From the NCBI RefSeq assembly GCF_029543105.1, contig NZ_JARQXB010000004.1, positions 124,001-188,000 on the forward strand: 64,000 bases of DNA, read 5' to 3'. The notes beneath the pieces are model-generated. The model was given only the letters and a program-made list of their open reading frames with translations. It had not been told where the DNA came from and did no database searches. Each line of letters begins with the position of its first letter. The stretch's first letter is position 1. The position numbers and the translations under genes were made by a program. This DNA is from Stenotrophomonas sp. HITSZ_GD (lineage in GTDB: Bacteria; Pseudomonadota; Gammaproteobacteria; Xanthomonadales; Xanthomonadaceae). This document shows, piece by piece, positions 1 through 9,612 of the stretch.

Positions 1-390
1 GCCGAACGCGGCGTGCGCAAGGCGGTGAAGCTGGCGGTCAGCGTGCCCTCGCACACCCCGCTGATGCGCGAGGCCGCCAACCGGCTGGCCGAGGCCATGG
101 CCGGGCTGGACTGGCGCGCGCCGCAGCTGCCGGTGGTGCAGAACGTCGATGGCCAGGTGCACGACGGCGTGGCGGCGATCCGCCAGGCGCTGGTCGAACA
201 GCTCTACCTGCCGGTGCAGTGGACCGCCTGCGTGCAGGCGCTGGCCGCGCGCGGCGTGACCCGCGTGGCCGAGTGCGGCCCGGGCAAGGTGCTGACCGGC
301 CTGGTCAAGCGCATCGACAAGTCGCTGGACGGCCGCCCGCTGGCGACGCCGGCCGACTTCGAGGCCGCGCTGGCCGACTGGGCCGCGTGA
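1..390 (+). CDS. fabD: Malonyl-CoA:ACP transacylase, C-terminal part (5' end outside window)
   Basis: This is the C-terminal end of the enzyme that moves malonyl from CoA to acyl carrier protein, the feed step of type II fatty acid synthesis in the cytoplasm. The frame is open from the first base, so the true start and the catalytic GHSLG serine lie upstream of the window. The visible part keeps the second catalytic residue, the His of SVPSH, and the family's closing blocks PVQW and GPGKVLTGL. It is followed by fabG, acpP and fabF, the usual fab gene order, which supports the call. The stop is TGA at 388-390. Confidence 0.95.
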   Translation, partial: AERGVRKAVKLAVSVPSHTPLMREAANRLAEAMAGLDWRAPQLPVVQNVDGQVHDGVAAIRQALVEQLYLPVQWTACVQALAARGVTRVAECGPGKVLTGLVKRIDKSLDGRPLATPADFEAALADWAA

Positions 391-475
391 TGCCCGACGT
401 GCGCGCGTGTCCGCGCGCGCGGCCGTGGCGCCTCGGCGTCCATTCCCTTTTGTTGCCTCCAACGAGGAAGTCCAG

Positions 476-1219
476 ATGAGCAAGCCCCTGCAGGGAGAAA
501 TCGCGCTGGTCACCGGCGCCAGCCGCGGCATCGGCGCGGCCATCGCCGACGAACTGGCCGCCCAGGGCGCCACGGTGATCGGCACCGCCACCTCGGCCTC
601 CGGCGCGCAGGCGATCGGCGAGCGCCTGGCCGCGGCCGGCGGCCACGGCCGCGAACTCAACGTGACCGACGCCGCCTCGATCGATGCGCTGATCGAGGGA
701 ATCGCCAAGGAATTCGGCCCGGTGTCGATCCTGGTCAACAACGCCGGCATCACCCGCGACAACCTGCTCATGCGCATGAAGGACGAGGACTGGCAAGCCA
801 TCCTCGACACCAACCTGAGCAGCGTGTTCCGCACCAGCAAGGCGGTGATGCGCGGCATGATGAAGGCGCGCAAGGGCCGCATCATCAACATCGCCTCGGT
901 GATCGGCGTGACCGGCAACGCCGGGCAGGCCAACTACGCCGCGGCCAAGGCCGGCATCATCGGTTTCTCCAAGTCGCTGGCCAAGGAGATCGGCTCGCGC
1001 GGCGTCACGGTGAACGTGGTGGCGCCGGGCTTCATCGACACCGACATGACCCGCGCGCTGCCGGAAGAACAGCGCACCGCGCTGCTGGACCAGATCGCGC
1101 TGGGCCGTCTCGGCGAGCCGGCCGACATCGCCCGCGCGGTGGCGTTCCTGGCCGGTCCTTCGGCCAGCTACATCACCGGCGAGACCCTGCACGTCAACGG
1201 CGGCATGTACATGCCGTGA
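476..1219 (+). CDS. fabG: 3-oxoacyl-ACP reductase FabG
   Basis: NADPH-dependent reductase of the short-chain dehydrogenase family that reduces 3-oxoacyl-ACP in each fatty acid elongation round. The 247-residue protein shows the Rossmann motif TGASRGIG at residues 13-20, NNAG near 88-91, and the catalytic set Asn113, Ser141, Tyr154 and Lys158 (YAAAK). The frame stays open further upstream, but the ATG at 476 is preceded by AACGAGGAAG and gives the family's usual length of about 245 residues. It lies 85 bases after fabD and probably shares its transcript. Confidence 0.97.
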   Translation: MSKPLQGEIALVTGASRGIGAAIADELAAQGATVIGTATSASGAQAIGERLAAAGGHGRELNVTDAASIDALIEGIAKEFGPVSILVNNAGITRDNLLMRMKDEDWQAILDTNLSSVFRTSKAVMRGMMKARKGRIINIASVIGVTGNAGQANYAAAKAGIIGFSKSLAKEIGSRGVTVNVVAPGFIDTDMTRALPEEQRTALLDQIALGRLGEPADIARAVAFLAGPSASYITGETLHVNGGMYMP

Positions 1220-1371
1220 GACGTGCGGCGCAGGGATGCGCTAAGTGGTTGAATCGCCGGGGTTTGCAGTGAAATGAATGCTCCGGCGGTTTCCACTACA
1301 CTATCCAACGCGGCCATCGCACCCGATGGCGTTTTTTTGAACCACCACTACTCCATCTGGAGCGATATCCA

Positions 1372-1611
1372 ATGAGCACCATCGAAGAACGCGTCAAGAA
1401 AATCGTCGTCGAACAGCTTGGCGTCAAGGAAGAGGAAGTCACCAACAGCGCATCGTTCGTCGATGACCTGGGTGCGGACTCGCTGGACACCGTCGAGCTG
1501 GTGATGGCGCTCGAAGAAGAGTTCGAGTGCGAGATTCCGGACGAAGAGGCCGAGAAGATCACCTCCGTCCAGCAGGCGATCGACTACGTCAAGGCTCACG
1601 TCAAGAGCTGA
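1372..1611 (+). CDS. acpP: Acyl carrier protein
   Basis: Small acidic carrier protein (79 residues) that holds the growing acyl chain on 4'-phosphopantetheine during fatty acid synthesis. The attachment residue is Ser37 in the conserved GADSLD motif, and length and sequence are typical. A GGAGCG Shine-Dalgarno-like stretch precedes the ATG. The 152-base gap after fabG leaves room for a separate acpP promoter, as expected for such an abundant protein. A strong hairpin follows at 1672-1697. Confidence 0.98.
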   Translation: MSTIEERVKKIVVEQLGVKEEEVTNSASFVDDLGADSLDTVELVMALEEEFECEIPDEEAEKITSVQQAIDYVKAHVKS

Positions 1612-1671
1612 TGCGTCGATCCCGGAACGCGTGCGCGGCGCCGCTGGCACCGCCTGCGTTCCACACGACAT

Positions 1672-1697
1672 GGGGCCGCTCAAGCGGCCCCGTGTTT
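1672..1697 (+). terminator. Intrinsic terminator after acpP
   Basis: A 9-bp perfect stem (GGGGCCGCT with AGCGGCCCC) with a very short loop is followed by GTGTTTT. It sits between acpP and fabF and could end most acpP transcripts while letting some read into fabF. Confidence 0.7.
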
Positions 1698-1829
1698 TAG
1701 GGTGCCGCCCAGGCGGGCACCCGGTTTTCCCAGCAGGCGCCGCGCCGTGGCGTGCGCGCCTGTGGCGGCGCGATGTCGCCGCCGTCATCGCCAGCGTCAA
1801 TCCGCAAGGTATCGGGCAGGAGATCCACA

Positions 1830-3065
<1,236 letters not shown>

Positions 3066-3163
3066 CCCCGCGCGCCCTCCGGGGCGCGCCTTCCGCACCC
3101 GAGGGTGCGGCCCGATTCCCGGCGGCGCGGCCCTGGCCCGCCGCCCGTCCCGAGCGACCTGAC

Positions 3164-4525
3164 ATGCCGACGCTGCCGCTGGCCGCCGAGACCGACCTGC
3201 TGGCCCTGCACCGCCTGGCGCCGGCGCGCTATCCCGCCCTGTTCGAATCCACCGCCCACGGCACCGCGCACGGGCGCTGGGACCTGCTGCTGGTCGCCGA
3301 AGGCGCACAGTTGCGGCTCGGCGCAGACGGCGTCACCCGCGATGCGGATGGCCACGCGCTGGAAGGCGACTTCCTCGCGCTGCTCGACGTGGCGTGGGCG
3401 CGAGCGCGCCTGCCCGCGCGCGTGGACCCGGCGCTGCCGTTCGGCGGCGGCTGGGCGCTGCTGCTGGATTACGAGCTGGCGGCGCAGGTGGAGCCGGTGC
3501 TGCACCTGCCCATGCGGACCGACGGCCTGCCGCTGGCCGTGGCGCTGCGCTGCCCGGCGGCGATCCTGCGCGACCGCCGCGATGGCCGCTGCATCGCCGT
3601 GGCCGAGCCCGGCCACGAGGCGCTGCTCCACGCGCTGGCGGCGGACCTCGCCGCCGCGGCGGCGCTGCCACCGCTGCCCGCGTGGCAGCCGCCCGCCGCG
3701 CTGATCGAAGACGAGCCGGCGCGCTTCACCGCGAACGTCGAGCGCGTGCTCGACTACCTGCGCGCCGGCGATGTGTTCCAGGCCAACATCTCGCGCGCGT
3801 GGCAAGCCGGCTTCGACACCGCGCCCACGCCCGCCGCGCTGTTCCAGCGCCTGCGCGAGCACAATCCGGCGCCGTTCGCCGGGTTGTTCGTCGCTGCCGG
3901 CCGCGCCGTGGTCAGTTCATCGCCCGAGCGGCTGGTCAGCGTGCAGGGCGAGCGGGTGGAGACCCGACCGATCGCCGGCACCCGCCCGCGCTTCGCCGGC
4001 GACGATGACGCCGCGCGCATCCGCGAACTGGTCGGCCACCCGAAGGAGCGCGCCGAGCACGTCATGCTCATCGACCTCGAACGCAACGACCTCGGCCGCG
4101 TGTGCCGCGGCGGCACGGTGGAGGTGGACGAACTGATGACGGTGGAGAGCTATGCCCATGTCCACCACATCGTCAGCAACGTGCGCGGCCTGCTGCGCGA
4201 GGGCGTCACGCCGGGCGAGGTGATCGCCGCGGTGTTCCCGGGCGGCACCATCACCGGCTGCCCGAAGGTGCGCTGCATGCAGATCATCGCCGAGCTGGAA
4301 GGCGAGGCCCGCGGTGCCTACACCGGCGCGTTCGGCTGGCTGGGCAGCGACGGCGACATGGACCTCAATATCCTGATCCGCACCGCCGAGATCCACGGCC
4401 ACGCGCTGCGGCTGCGCACCGGCGCCGGCATCGTCGTCGACTCGCAGCCCGAGCGCGAGCTCGACGAGACCCGCGCCAAGGCCCGCGGGCTGCTGCGCGC
4501 CCTGGGCGCGGCCGCGGCGTCGTGA
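3164..4525 (+). CDS. pabB: Aminodeoxychorismate synthase component I (PabB-like)
   Basis: Chorismate-binding enzyme expected to make 4-amino-4-deoxychorismate for folate, with ammonia from a PabA/TrpG glutaminase partner encoded elsewhere. The 453-residue protein has the family blocks DVFQANIS, LIDLERNDLGRV and GTITGCPKVRCMQ. At the position where E. coli PabB has its active-site Lys (PIKGT) this protein has Ala271 (PIAGT), the anthranilate-synthase form, so assignment to PabB rests on overall sequence and on its place between fabF and mltG, where enterobacteria have pabC. No pabC is seen here. ATG 3164 follows a CGAGCGACCTGAC leader without a strong Shine-Dalgarno. Confidence 0.82.
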   Translation: MPTLPLAAETDLLALHRLAPARYPALFESTAHGTAHGRWDLLLVAEGAQLRLGADGVTRDADGHALEGDFLALLDVAWARARLPARVDPALPFGGGWALLLDYELAAQVEPVLHLPMRTDGLPLAVALRCPAAILRDRRDGRCIAVAEPGHEALLHALAADLAAAAALPPLPAWQPPAALIEDEPARFTANVERVLDYLRAGDVFQANISRAWQAGFDTAPTPAALFQRLREHNPAPFAGLFVAAGRAVVSSSPERLVSVQGERVETRPIAGTRPRFAGDDDAARIRELVGHPKERAEHVMLIDLERNDLGRVCRGGTVEVDELMTVESYAHVHHIVSNVRGLLREGVTPGEVIAAVFPGGTITGCPKVRCMQIIAELEGEARGAYTGAFGWLGSDGDMDLNILIRTAEIHGHALRLRTGAGIVVDSQPERELDETRAKARGLLRALGAAAAS

Positions 4526-4580
4526 TCGCGGCGTGGTTCGGGAATCGCGCCGCGCACGGTATCCTGCGCGACGCAGAAGA

Positions 4581-5660
4581 ATGACCGAGGTGGCCGTGGC
4601 CGGGGCGAAACGTGGATGTCTGAGCGTACTGGCGGTGCTGTTGGCGCTGGCCGTGCTGGCCGTGGGCGCCGCCGCCTGGTTGTGGCAGGACCATGCGCGT
4701 TTTGCCGATACCCCGCTGGCCGCCCGCGCGCCGAGCGTGGTGGTGGCGCCGGGCGATTCCGTGCGCGGCGTGCTGCGCAAGCTGCGCGAAGCCGGCGTGG
4801 ACGCCGGCCATGACGCCAACTGGCTGCTGCTCGCGCGGCAGGTTGGCGCGGCGGGCCACATCAAGGTGGGCGAGTACGCCCTGCAGCCGCCGCTGAGCCC
4901 GCGCACGCTGCTGACGCGCATGCGCGATGGCCGCGTCATCCAGTACCGCTTTACCGTGGTGGAAGGCTGGAACATCCGCCAGCTGCGCGCCGCGCTCAAG
5001 GCCGCCACGCCGCTGCAGCATGTCACCACCGACCTGGACGACGCCGCGCTGATGGCCCGGCTCGGCTTCCCCGGCCAGCACCCGGAAGGCCGCTTCCTGC
5101 CCGAGACCTACCTCTACCAGCGCGGCGACAGCGACCTGGACGTGCTGGCGCGCGCGCACAAGGCCATGGACAGCGCCCTGGCCGAGGCCTGGGCGCGCCG
5201 CGCCGATGACCTGCCGCTGCGCAGCGCCGACGAGGCGCTGATCCTGGCCTCGATCATCGAGAAGGAAACCGCCCTGGCCGCCGAGCGGCCGCAGATCGCC
5301 GGCGTGTTCGCGCGCCGCCTGAAGCTGGGCATGAAGCTGCAGACTGACCCGACGGTCATCTATGGCCTGGGCAGCAGCTACGACGGCAACATCCGCCGCC
5401 GCGACCTGGACACCGACACGCCCTACAACACCTATACCCGCACCGGCCTGACGCCCACGCCGATCGCCATGCCCGGCCGCGCCGCGCTCGATGCCGCCGT
5501 GCGGCCGGCGCCGGGCAGCGCGCTGTACTTCGTCGCCGTGGGCGACGGCACCGGCGCGCACGTGTTTTCCGACGACTATGCCGGCCATACCGCGGCCGTC
5601 GCGCGCTACCTGCAGCGCCGCCGCGCGTCGCAGGCCGAGCCGCCGGTGACCCCGCCATGA
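4581..5660 (+). CDS. mltG: Endolytic murein transglycosylase MltG
   Basis: Inner-membrane lytic transglycosylase (YceG family) that cuts nascent glycan strands and sets their length. The 359-residue protein has a short cytoplasmic start, one membrane helix at about residues 12-34, a LysM-like region, and the catalytic motif SIIEKET with Glu227. The DPTVIYG and NTY blocks are typical. ATG 4581 was chosen over upstream alternatives because it places the membrane helix near the N-terminus. Its stop overlaps the tmk start (ATGA), so the two are translationally coupled. Confidence 0.93.
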   Translation: MTEVAVAGAKRGCLSVLAVLLALAVLAVGAAAWLWQDHARFADTPLAARAPSVVVAPGDSVRGVLRKLREAGVDAGHDANWLLLARQVGAAGHIKVGEYALQPPLSPRTLLTRMRDGRVIQYRFTVVEGWNIRQLRAALKAATPLQHVTTDLDDAALMARLGFPGQHPEGRFLPETYLYQRGDSDLDVLARAHKAMDSALAEAWARRADDLPLRSADEALILASIIEKETALAAERPQIAGVFARRLKLGMKLQTDPTVIYGLGSSYDGNIRRRDLDTDTPYNTYTRTGLTPTPIAMPGRAALDAAVRPAPGSALYFVAVGDGTGAHVFSDDYAGHTAAVARYLQRRRASQAEPPVTPP

Positions 5661-6322
5661 GCCCGGCGCTGCTGCAGCATCCGCGCTTCATCAGCCTGGA
5701 GGGCGGCGAGGGCGCGGGCAAGAGCACCGCGATCGGCGCCATTCGCGATTGCCTGCAGGCGCACGGCCACGAGGTCGTGCTCACGCGCGAGCCGGGCGGC
5801 ACGCCGCTGGCCGAGCGCATCCGCGAGATGGTGCTCAACCACACGCCGGCCTTGCCGGTGAGCGAACCGCTGGCCGCGGAGGCCGAACTGCTGCTGGTGT
5901 TCGCCGCGCGCGCGCAGCACGTGCGCGAGGTGATCCGCCCGGCGCTGCAGCGCGGCGCGTTCGTGGTCAGCGACCGCTTCACCGATTCCAGCTACGCCTA
6001 CCAGGGTGAAGGCCGCGGCCTGGACGCGGCGTGGATCGCCGACCTGGAGCGGCGCGTGGTCGGCCTGCAACCGGGCCTGACCTTGCTGCTGGACCTGGAC
6101 ATCGGCGTCGGCCGCGCGCGCACCGCCGGCCGCGACCTGTGGCCGGACCGCATCGAGCGCGAGCACGACGACTTCTTCGAACGCGTGCGCGCCGGTTTCC
6201 GCGCCCGCGCGCAGGCGTGTCCGGAGCGCATCAAGGTGATCGACGCCCAGCAGCCGCCGATGGGCGTGGCCGCGGAAGTCGCGCGCGCCGTGGCGGTGTT
6301 CATCGGGGATACCGAGGCATGA
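5657..6322 (+). CDS. tmk: Thymidylate kinase
   Basis: Phosphorylates dTMP to dTDP for DNA synthesis. The 221-residue protein has the P-loop GGEGAGKST at residues 16-24, the DRFTDSSYAYQG nucleotide-binding motif, and a LID region with DRIEREHDDFFERVR. Length fits the family. It overlaps mltG by 4 bases upstream and holB by 4 bases downstream, so mltG-tmk-holB-pilZ behaves as one coupled operon. Confidence 0.96.
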   Translation: MSPALLQHPRFISLEGGEGAGKSTAIGAIRDCLQAHGHEVVLTREPGGTPLAERIREMVLNHTPALPVSEPLAAEAELLLVFAARAQHVREVIRPALQRGAFVVSDRFTDSSYAYQGEGRGLDAAWIADLERRVVGLQPGLTLLLDLDIGVGRARTAGRDLWPDRIEREHDDFFERVRAGFRARAQACPERIKVIDAQQPPMGVAAEVARAVAVFIGDTEA

Positions 6323-7284
6323 GCGGCGAGGCGAGCTTCGGGCCCTGGCAGCAGCGTGCCTACGACCAGACGGTGGCCGCGCTCGATGCCGGCCGCCTGG
6401 GGCATGGCCTGCTGATCTGCGGCCCGGCCGGGTTGGGCAAGCACGCGCTGGCGATGCGCCTGGCCACCCATGTGCTGGGGCAGGGGCCGGACGCAGCCGC
6501 GCGCGCGCGCAGCGCGCAGCTGATCGCCGCCGGCACGCATCCGGACCTGCATGTCGTCTCGTTCATTCCCAACCGCACCGGCGACAAGCTGCGCACCGAG
6601 ATCATCATCGAGCAGATCCGCGAGGTCTCGCAGAAGCTGGCGCTCACCCCGCAATACGGCGTGGCGCAGGTGGTGATCATCGACCCGGCCGACGCCATCA
6701 ACCGCGCCGCCTGCAACGCGCTGCTGAAGACGTTGGAGGAACCGGCGCCCGGCCGCTACCTGTGGCTGCTCAGCGCCGAGCCGGCGCGCCTGCCGGCGAC
6801 GATCCGCAGCCGCTGCCAGCGCCTGGAGCTGAAGTTGCCGCCGCGGCAGGAAGCGCTGGACTGGCTGCATGCGCAGGGTTTTGCCGCGACCGCCGCGCAG
6901 GAAGCGCTCGATGCCGCGCGCGGCCACCCCGGCCTAGCCGCGCAGTGGTTGCGCGACGACGGCCTGGCGCTGCGCCGGCAAGTGGCCGCCGATCTCGAAC
7001 AACTCGCCGCCGGCCGCGCAGGCGCGGTGGAACTGGCCACGCGCTGGACCGGCGACGAACACGCCGACGCCCGCCTGCGCCATGCCGCCGACCTCGTGCT
7101 CGCGCAGGCTTCCGGTGGCTTGACCGAGCCGGCGCGATTGCACAAGCTGGCCGTCTGGTTCGACGCCGCCAATCGCACCCGCGACCTGCTGCGCACCACG
7201 GTGCGCGCGGACCTGGCGGTGGCGGAACTGTTGCTTGCCTGGCGCGATGGGGATCGCCCAGTACGTAAAGGGGATACACGATGA
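6319..7284 (+). CDS. holB: DNA polymerase III subunit delta'
   Basis: Clamp-loader subunit of the replicative polymerase. The 321-residue protein keeps a complete-looking Walker A (GPAGLGKHALA), a Walker-B-like VVIIDPAD, and the TIRSRCQ arginine-finger motif. The zinc-module cysteines found in E. coli delta' are absent; that stretch reads AARARSAQLIAAGTHPDL. The start overlaps the tmk stop and its own stop overlaps pilZ (ATGA). Position between tmk and pilZ is standard in this family. Confidence 0.92.
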   Translation: MSGEASFGPWQQRAYDQTVAALDAGRLGHGLLICGPAGLGKHALAMRLATHVLGQGPDAAARARSAQLIAAGTHPDLHVVSFIPNRTGDKLRTEIIIEQIREVSQKLALTPQYGVAQVVIIDPADAINRAACNALLKTLEEPAPGRYLWLLSAEPARLPATIRSRCQRLELKLPPRQEALDWLHAQGFAATAAQEALDAARGHPGLAAQWLRDDGLALRRQVAADLEQLAAGRAGAVELATRWTGDEHADARLRHAADLVLAQASGGLTEPARLHKLAVWFDAANRTRDLLRTTVRADLAVAELLLAWRDGDRPVRKGDTR

Positions 7285-7634
7285 GTGCAACGAACGCGCG
7301 CCAGGGCATCCTGTCCCTGGCGGTGAAGGACAAAGCGGCGCTGTACAGCGCCTACATGCCATTCGTGAAGAACGGCGGCATCTTCGTCCCGACCCCGAAG
7401 CGCTATTTCCTCGGCGACGAGGTCTTCCTGCTGCTGACCCTGCCCGAATCCAGCGAGCGCCTGCCGGTCGCCGGCAAGGTGATCTGGGCCACGCCGGCCG
7501 GTGCGCAGGGCAACCGCGCGGCGGGCATCGGCGTGCAGTTGGCCGACGGCCCGGAGGGCGAGGCGGTGCGCAACCGTATCGAGACGCTGCTGGCGGGCCT
7601 GCTGAGTTCGGACAAGCCCACGCATACGATGTGA
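7281..7634 (+). CDS. pilZ: PilZ domain protein, type IV pilus assembly
   Basis: Small (117 residues) cytoplasmic PilZ-fold protein required for type IV pilus formation in Xanthomonas and Pseudomonas. The sequence matches the divergent PilZ subgroup: the canonical c-di-GMP signature RxxxR...D/NxSxxG is not visible, in line with the known non-binding members encoded next to holB. A block PTPKRYFLGDEVFLLLTLPES precedes the beta-barrel core. It is translationally coupled to holB. GGGGAT upstream provides a modest ribosome site. Confidence 0.9.
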   Translation: MSATNARQGILSLAVKDKAALYSAYMPFVKNGGIFVPTPKRYFLGDEVFLLLTLPESSERLPVAGKVIWATPAGAQGNRAAGIGVQLADGPEGEAVRNRIETLLAGLLSSDKPTHTM

Positions 7635-7653
7635 TCGAACGCGTCACGATGCC

Positions 7654-7681
7654 TTGACGCCTTTGCGCGACCGCCTATAAT
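7654..7681 (+). promoter_or_regulatory. Sigma-70 type promoter of tRNA-Val
   Basis: TTGACG at 7654-7659 and a perfect TATAAT at 7676-7681 are separated by 16 bases. Transcription would begin about 10 bases before the tRNA at 7699. Confidence 0.8.
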
Positions 7682-7698
7682 GGGCGGCTCGCGACATC

Positions 7699-7773
7699 GG
7701 GCGGTTAGCTCAGCGGTAGAGCATTGCCTTCACACGGCAAGGGTCGCAGGTTCGATCCCTGCACCGCCCACCA
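7699..7773 (+). tRNA. tRNA-Val (anticodon CAC)
   Basis: A 75-base cloverleaf with CCA encoded. The acceptor stem GGGCGGT pairs with ACCGCCC, the anticodon stem TTGCC pairs with GGCAA around a TTCACAC loop with anticodon CAC, and the T-arm is GCAGG-TTCGATC-CCTGC. It reads the GTG codon, which is heavily used in this GC-rich genome. Confidence 0.97.
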
Positions 7774-7788
7774 TCGTCGCGAAAGAAG

Positions 7789-7814
7789 AGCCGGCCCGAG
7801 GGCCGGCTTTTTCG
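7789..7814 (+). terminator. Intrinsic terminator of the tRNA-Val unit
   Basis: AGCCGGCCC and GGGCCGGCT form a stem around a tiny loop, followed by a T run. It lies 16 bases after the tRNA. Confidence 0.85.
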
Positions 7815-7897
7815 TGGCCGGCCACCGGGAGGGCGGCAGGCCATGCCATCGTTCGCCCGTGGTTCCACCGCATCCGCGCATCGCGCAAGGACGATCC

Positions 7898-8242
7898 ATG
7901 AATCCTGCCACGTTGTTGGGGTTCGCCTTCCCGCCGTTGGCCCTGTTGCTGGGCCTGTTGTTCCTTCGCCTGTTCCATCCGCGCCTGCGCAACATGCCGG
8001 TGGGCACCGGCGTGGCCTGCCTGCTGGTCGGCGCGGTGGGCGCATGGGTGGTCATCGGCGATGTTTCCGCCGGCGTGGTGCATTACCGCACGCGCGCGCT
8101 GGGCGGCCTGGAGGCCAGCGCGGCGCGCTCGCCGTGGGTGTTCTGGGACGAGATCCTGCTGCTGTACGCGCTGTCGCTCGGCGTGGCCGCATTCGGTATC
8201 GCGGTGCTGGGGCGCGGCTGGCGACGCGCGCGCCGGCGGTAA
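7898..8242 (+). CDS. Small membrane protein of unknown function
   Basis: I do not recognise a family. The 114-residue protein has three likely membrane helices (about residues 5-23, 36-54 and 82-105), with a soluble loop of about 25 residues between the second and third and a basic tail (RGWRRARRR). The ATG at 7898 follows GCAAGGACGATCC, a plausible ribosome site. It faces the CHAD gene tail to tail. It may be specific to this lineage; expression cannot be judged. Confidence 0.65.
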   Translation: MNPATLLGFAFPPLALLLGLLFLRLFHPRLRNMPVGTGVACLLVGAVGAWVVIGDVSAGVVHYRTRALGGLEASAARSPWVFWDEILLLYALSLGVAAFGIAVLGRGWRRARRR

Positions 8243-8275
8243 AGCGCGCGCTTCGCGCGCGCGATTGCGCCGCAG

Positions 8276-8306
8276 TGGGTGCAGCAGCAGCTTCAGCTGC
8301 GCGCGT
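8276..8306. repeat. REP-like element, degenerate
   Basis: GTGGGTGCAGCAGCAG is followed by a CTTCAG core and a GCTGCGC arm. It resembles a decayed copy of the G(T)AGGAG...CTTCAG... short palindromes seen again at 63580-63616. It lies between convergent genes. Confidence 0.4.
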
Positions 8307-8336
8307 GCACCTTCCGCATCGCGCCCATCCGCTTCC

Positions 8337-9119
8337 TCATGCCGTTGCCGCCTCCCGCAGGGCTTGCAGTTCCGTCCGCAATGCCGCGCGGTGGGGGATG
8401 TCGGGCAACCTGCGCAACAGCCGATCCAGCACATGCAAATCCTGCTCGCGCCCCAGCGCATCGCTGAGCTTGTGCAGCGCCTTCGACTTCGGCGCGCCCG
8501 GCGTCTTCGCACCGCCGCCGCGGATCTTCGGCATCGCTTCCACCTGCATGCGCAACCGCCGCACCTTGCGTCGCCAGCGATGCAGGTGCTCCGCATCCGG
8601 ATGCTTGCCCGCGCGCCGCGCCGCGCGCTCCACGCGCTGGCGCTGGCGCTGCAATCCCTCTCGTATCTGCTTGCCTGTCAGCTCCGCCCACGGCAGTTGA
8701 TCGAGATAGTGCTGCGCGCCTTCCACCGTCGCCGCACGGCGCATGAAGCCGGGGTCCTGCTGCAGTTCCTGTGCCACCAGCACGGCCGAGCGTTCGCGCA
8801 ATGCCTCCACCACCGGCCGCCAGGGCTTGGGTGAGGTTTGCTTGCCCACTTCGCGCGCCGTCTCGAGGGCGGCATGCGCATCGCGCAGCCGCGACAGGCC
8901 ATCGCCCACGCGCTGCAGGATGCGGTCCGCCGGCCCCACGTCGAACGGTGCCTCGCCATCCTCCGCCAGCGCGAGCAACGCCCGCGCGCGGCGGATCGCT
9001 TTGCGCGCCTCATGCACGCGCGTGTGCAGCGCCTTCTTGCCGAGCAGCGCGCGCACGATGGCGCGGCATTCGGCATGGACCAGCGCGCCTAGGGCCTGAC
9101 CGGACGAATGCCTGGGCAT
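8337..9119 (-). CDS. CHAD domain protein
   Basis: CHAD proteins are helical bundles rich in conserved histidines and basic residues that bind polyphosphate. This 260-residue protein shows the repeating pattern RVHEARKAIRRARALLAL near residues 34-51, LHRWRRKVRRLRMQVEAM near 180-197 and LHKLSDALGREQDLHVLD further on, all typical of the fold. No CYTH/triphosphatase domain is attached, so it is a stand-alone CHAD. No polyphosphate kinase or pho gene is adjacent. The start ATG is at 9119. Confidence 0.85.
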   Translation of the reverse strand: MPRHSSGQALGALVHAECRAIVRALLGKKALHTRVHEARKAIRRARALLALAEDGEAPFDVGPADRILQRVGDGLSRLRDAHAALETAREVGKQTSPKPWRPVVEALRERSAVLVAQELQQDPGFMRRAATVEGAQHYLDQLPWAELTGKQIREGLQRQRQRVERAARRAGKHPDAEHLHRWRRKVRRLRMQVEAMPKIRGGGAKTPGAPKSKALHKLSDALGREQDLHVLDRLLRRLPDIPHRAALRTELQALREAATA

Positions 9120-9187
9120 CGGGATCGCGCGCCTGGGGAGGGAAGGCCGATCCTACTCCGGCCGGGTGAACGCGGCGGGCGGCGGGC

Positions 9188-9553
9188 TCAGCGTGCGCCG
9201 GCCGGCGGATACGCGGCGCCACAGCGGCGGCAGGTCGCCGGTGGTGGGCCGTGCATCGGGAAATGGTCGCCGCCGCAGGCCGCGCAAAAGCGCGTCATCG
9301 CGATGCTGCGGCGCGTGCCGATCACCGCCACCCCCGCGGCCAGCGCGACCAGATAGTCCGGCGCGCCCGCCAGCCACACCACGGCCAGAAACGCCGCATT
9401 GCCGGCGACGACCAGCACCTTCCACAGCGTGCGCTTGTGCCGCGGGCTGCGGCTGCGCCGGAAGAACACGAACGCGCCCAGCCCGCACAGGGCCCAGGTG
9501 GCGAATACCCACGGCAGCAAGGTGTCCAGCGGAAGGGCGGGCGAGGCAAACAT
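9188..9553 (-). CDS. Membrane protein with C-terminal zinc ribbon
   Basis: Unknown function. The 121-residue protein has three predicted membrane helices (about residues 8-31, 44-62 and 66-81) and a cytoplasmic tail with two CxxC pairs, CAAC and CRRC, spaced like a zinc ribbon. It lies in the same direction as the CHAD gene, 68 bases upstream of it, and may be cotranscribed. Confidence 0.6.
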   Translation of the reverse strand: MFASPALPLDTLLPWVFATWALCGLGAFVFFRRSRSPRHKRTLWKVLVVAGNAAFLAVVWLAGAPDYLVALAAGVAVIGTRRSIAMTRFCAACGGDHFPMHGPPPATCRRCGAAYPPAGAR

Positions 9554-9612
9554 GGGCAGGCGCAGGGCAACGAACGGCGCAGCTTAAGCGGCGCCCCGGA
9601 AGCCAGCAAACC

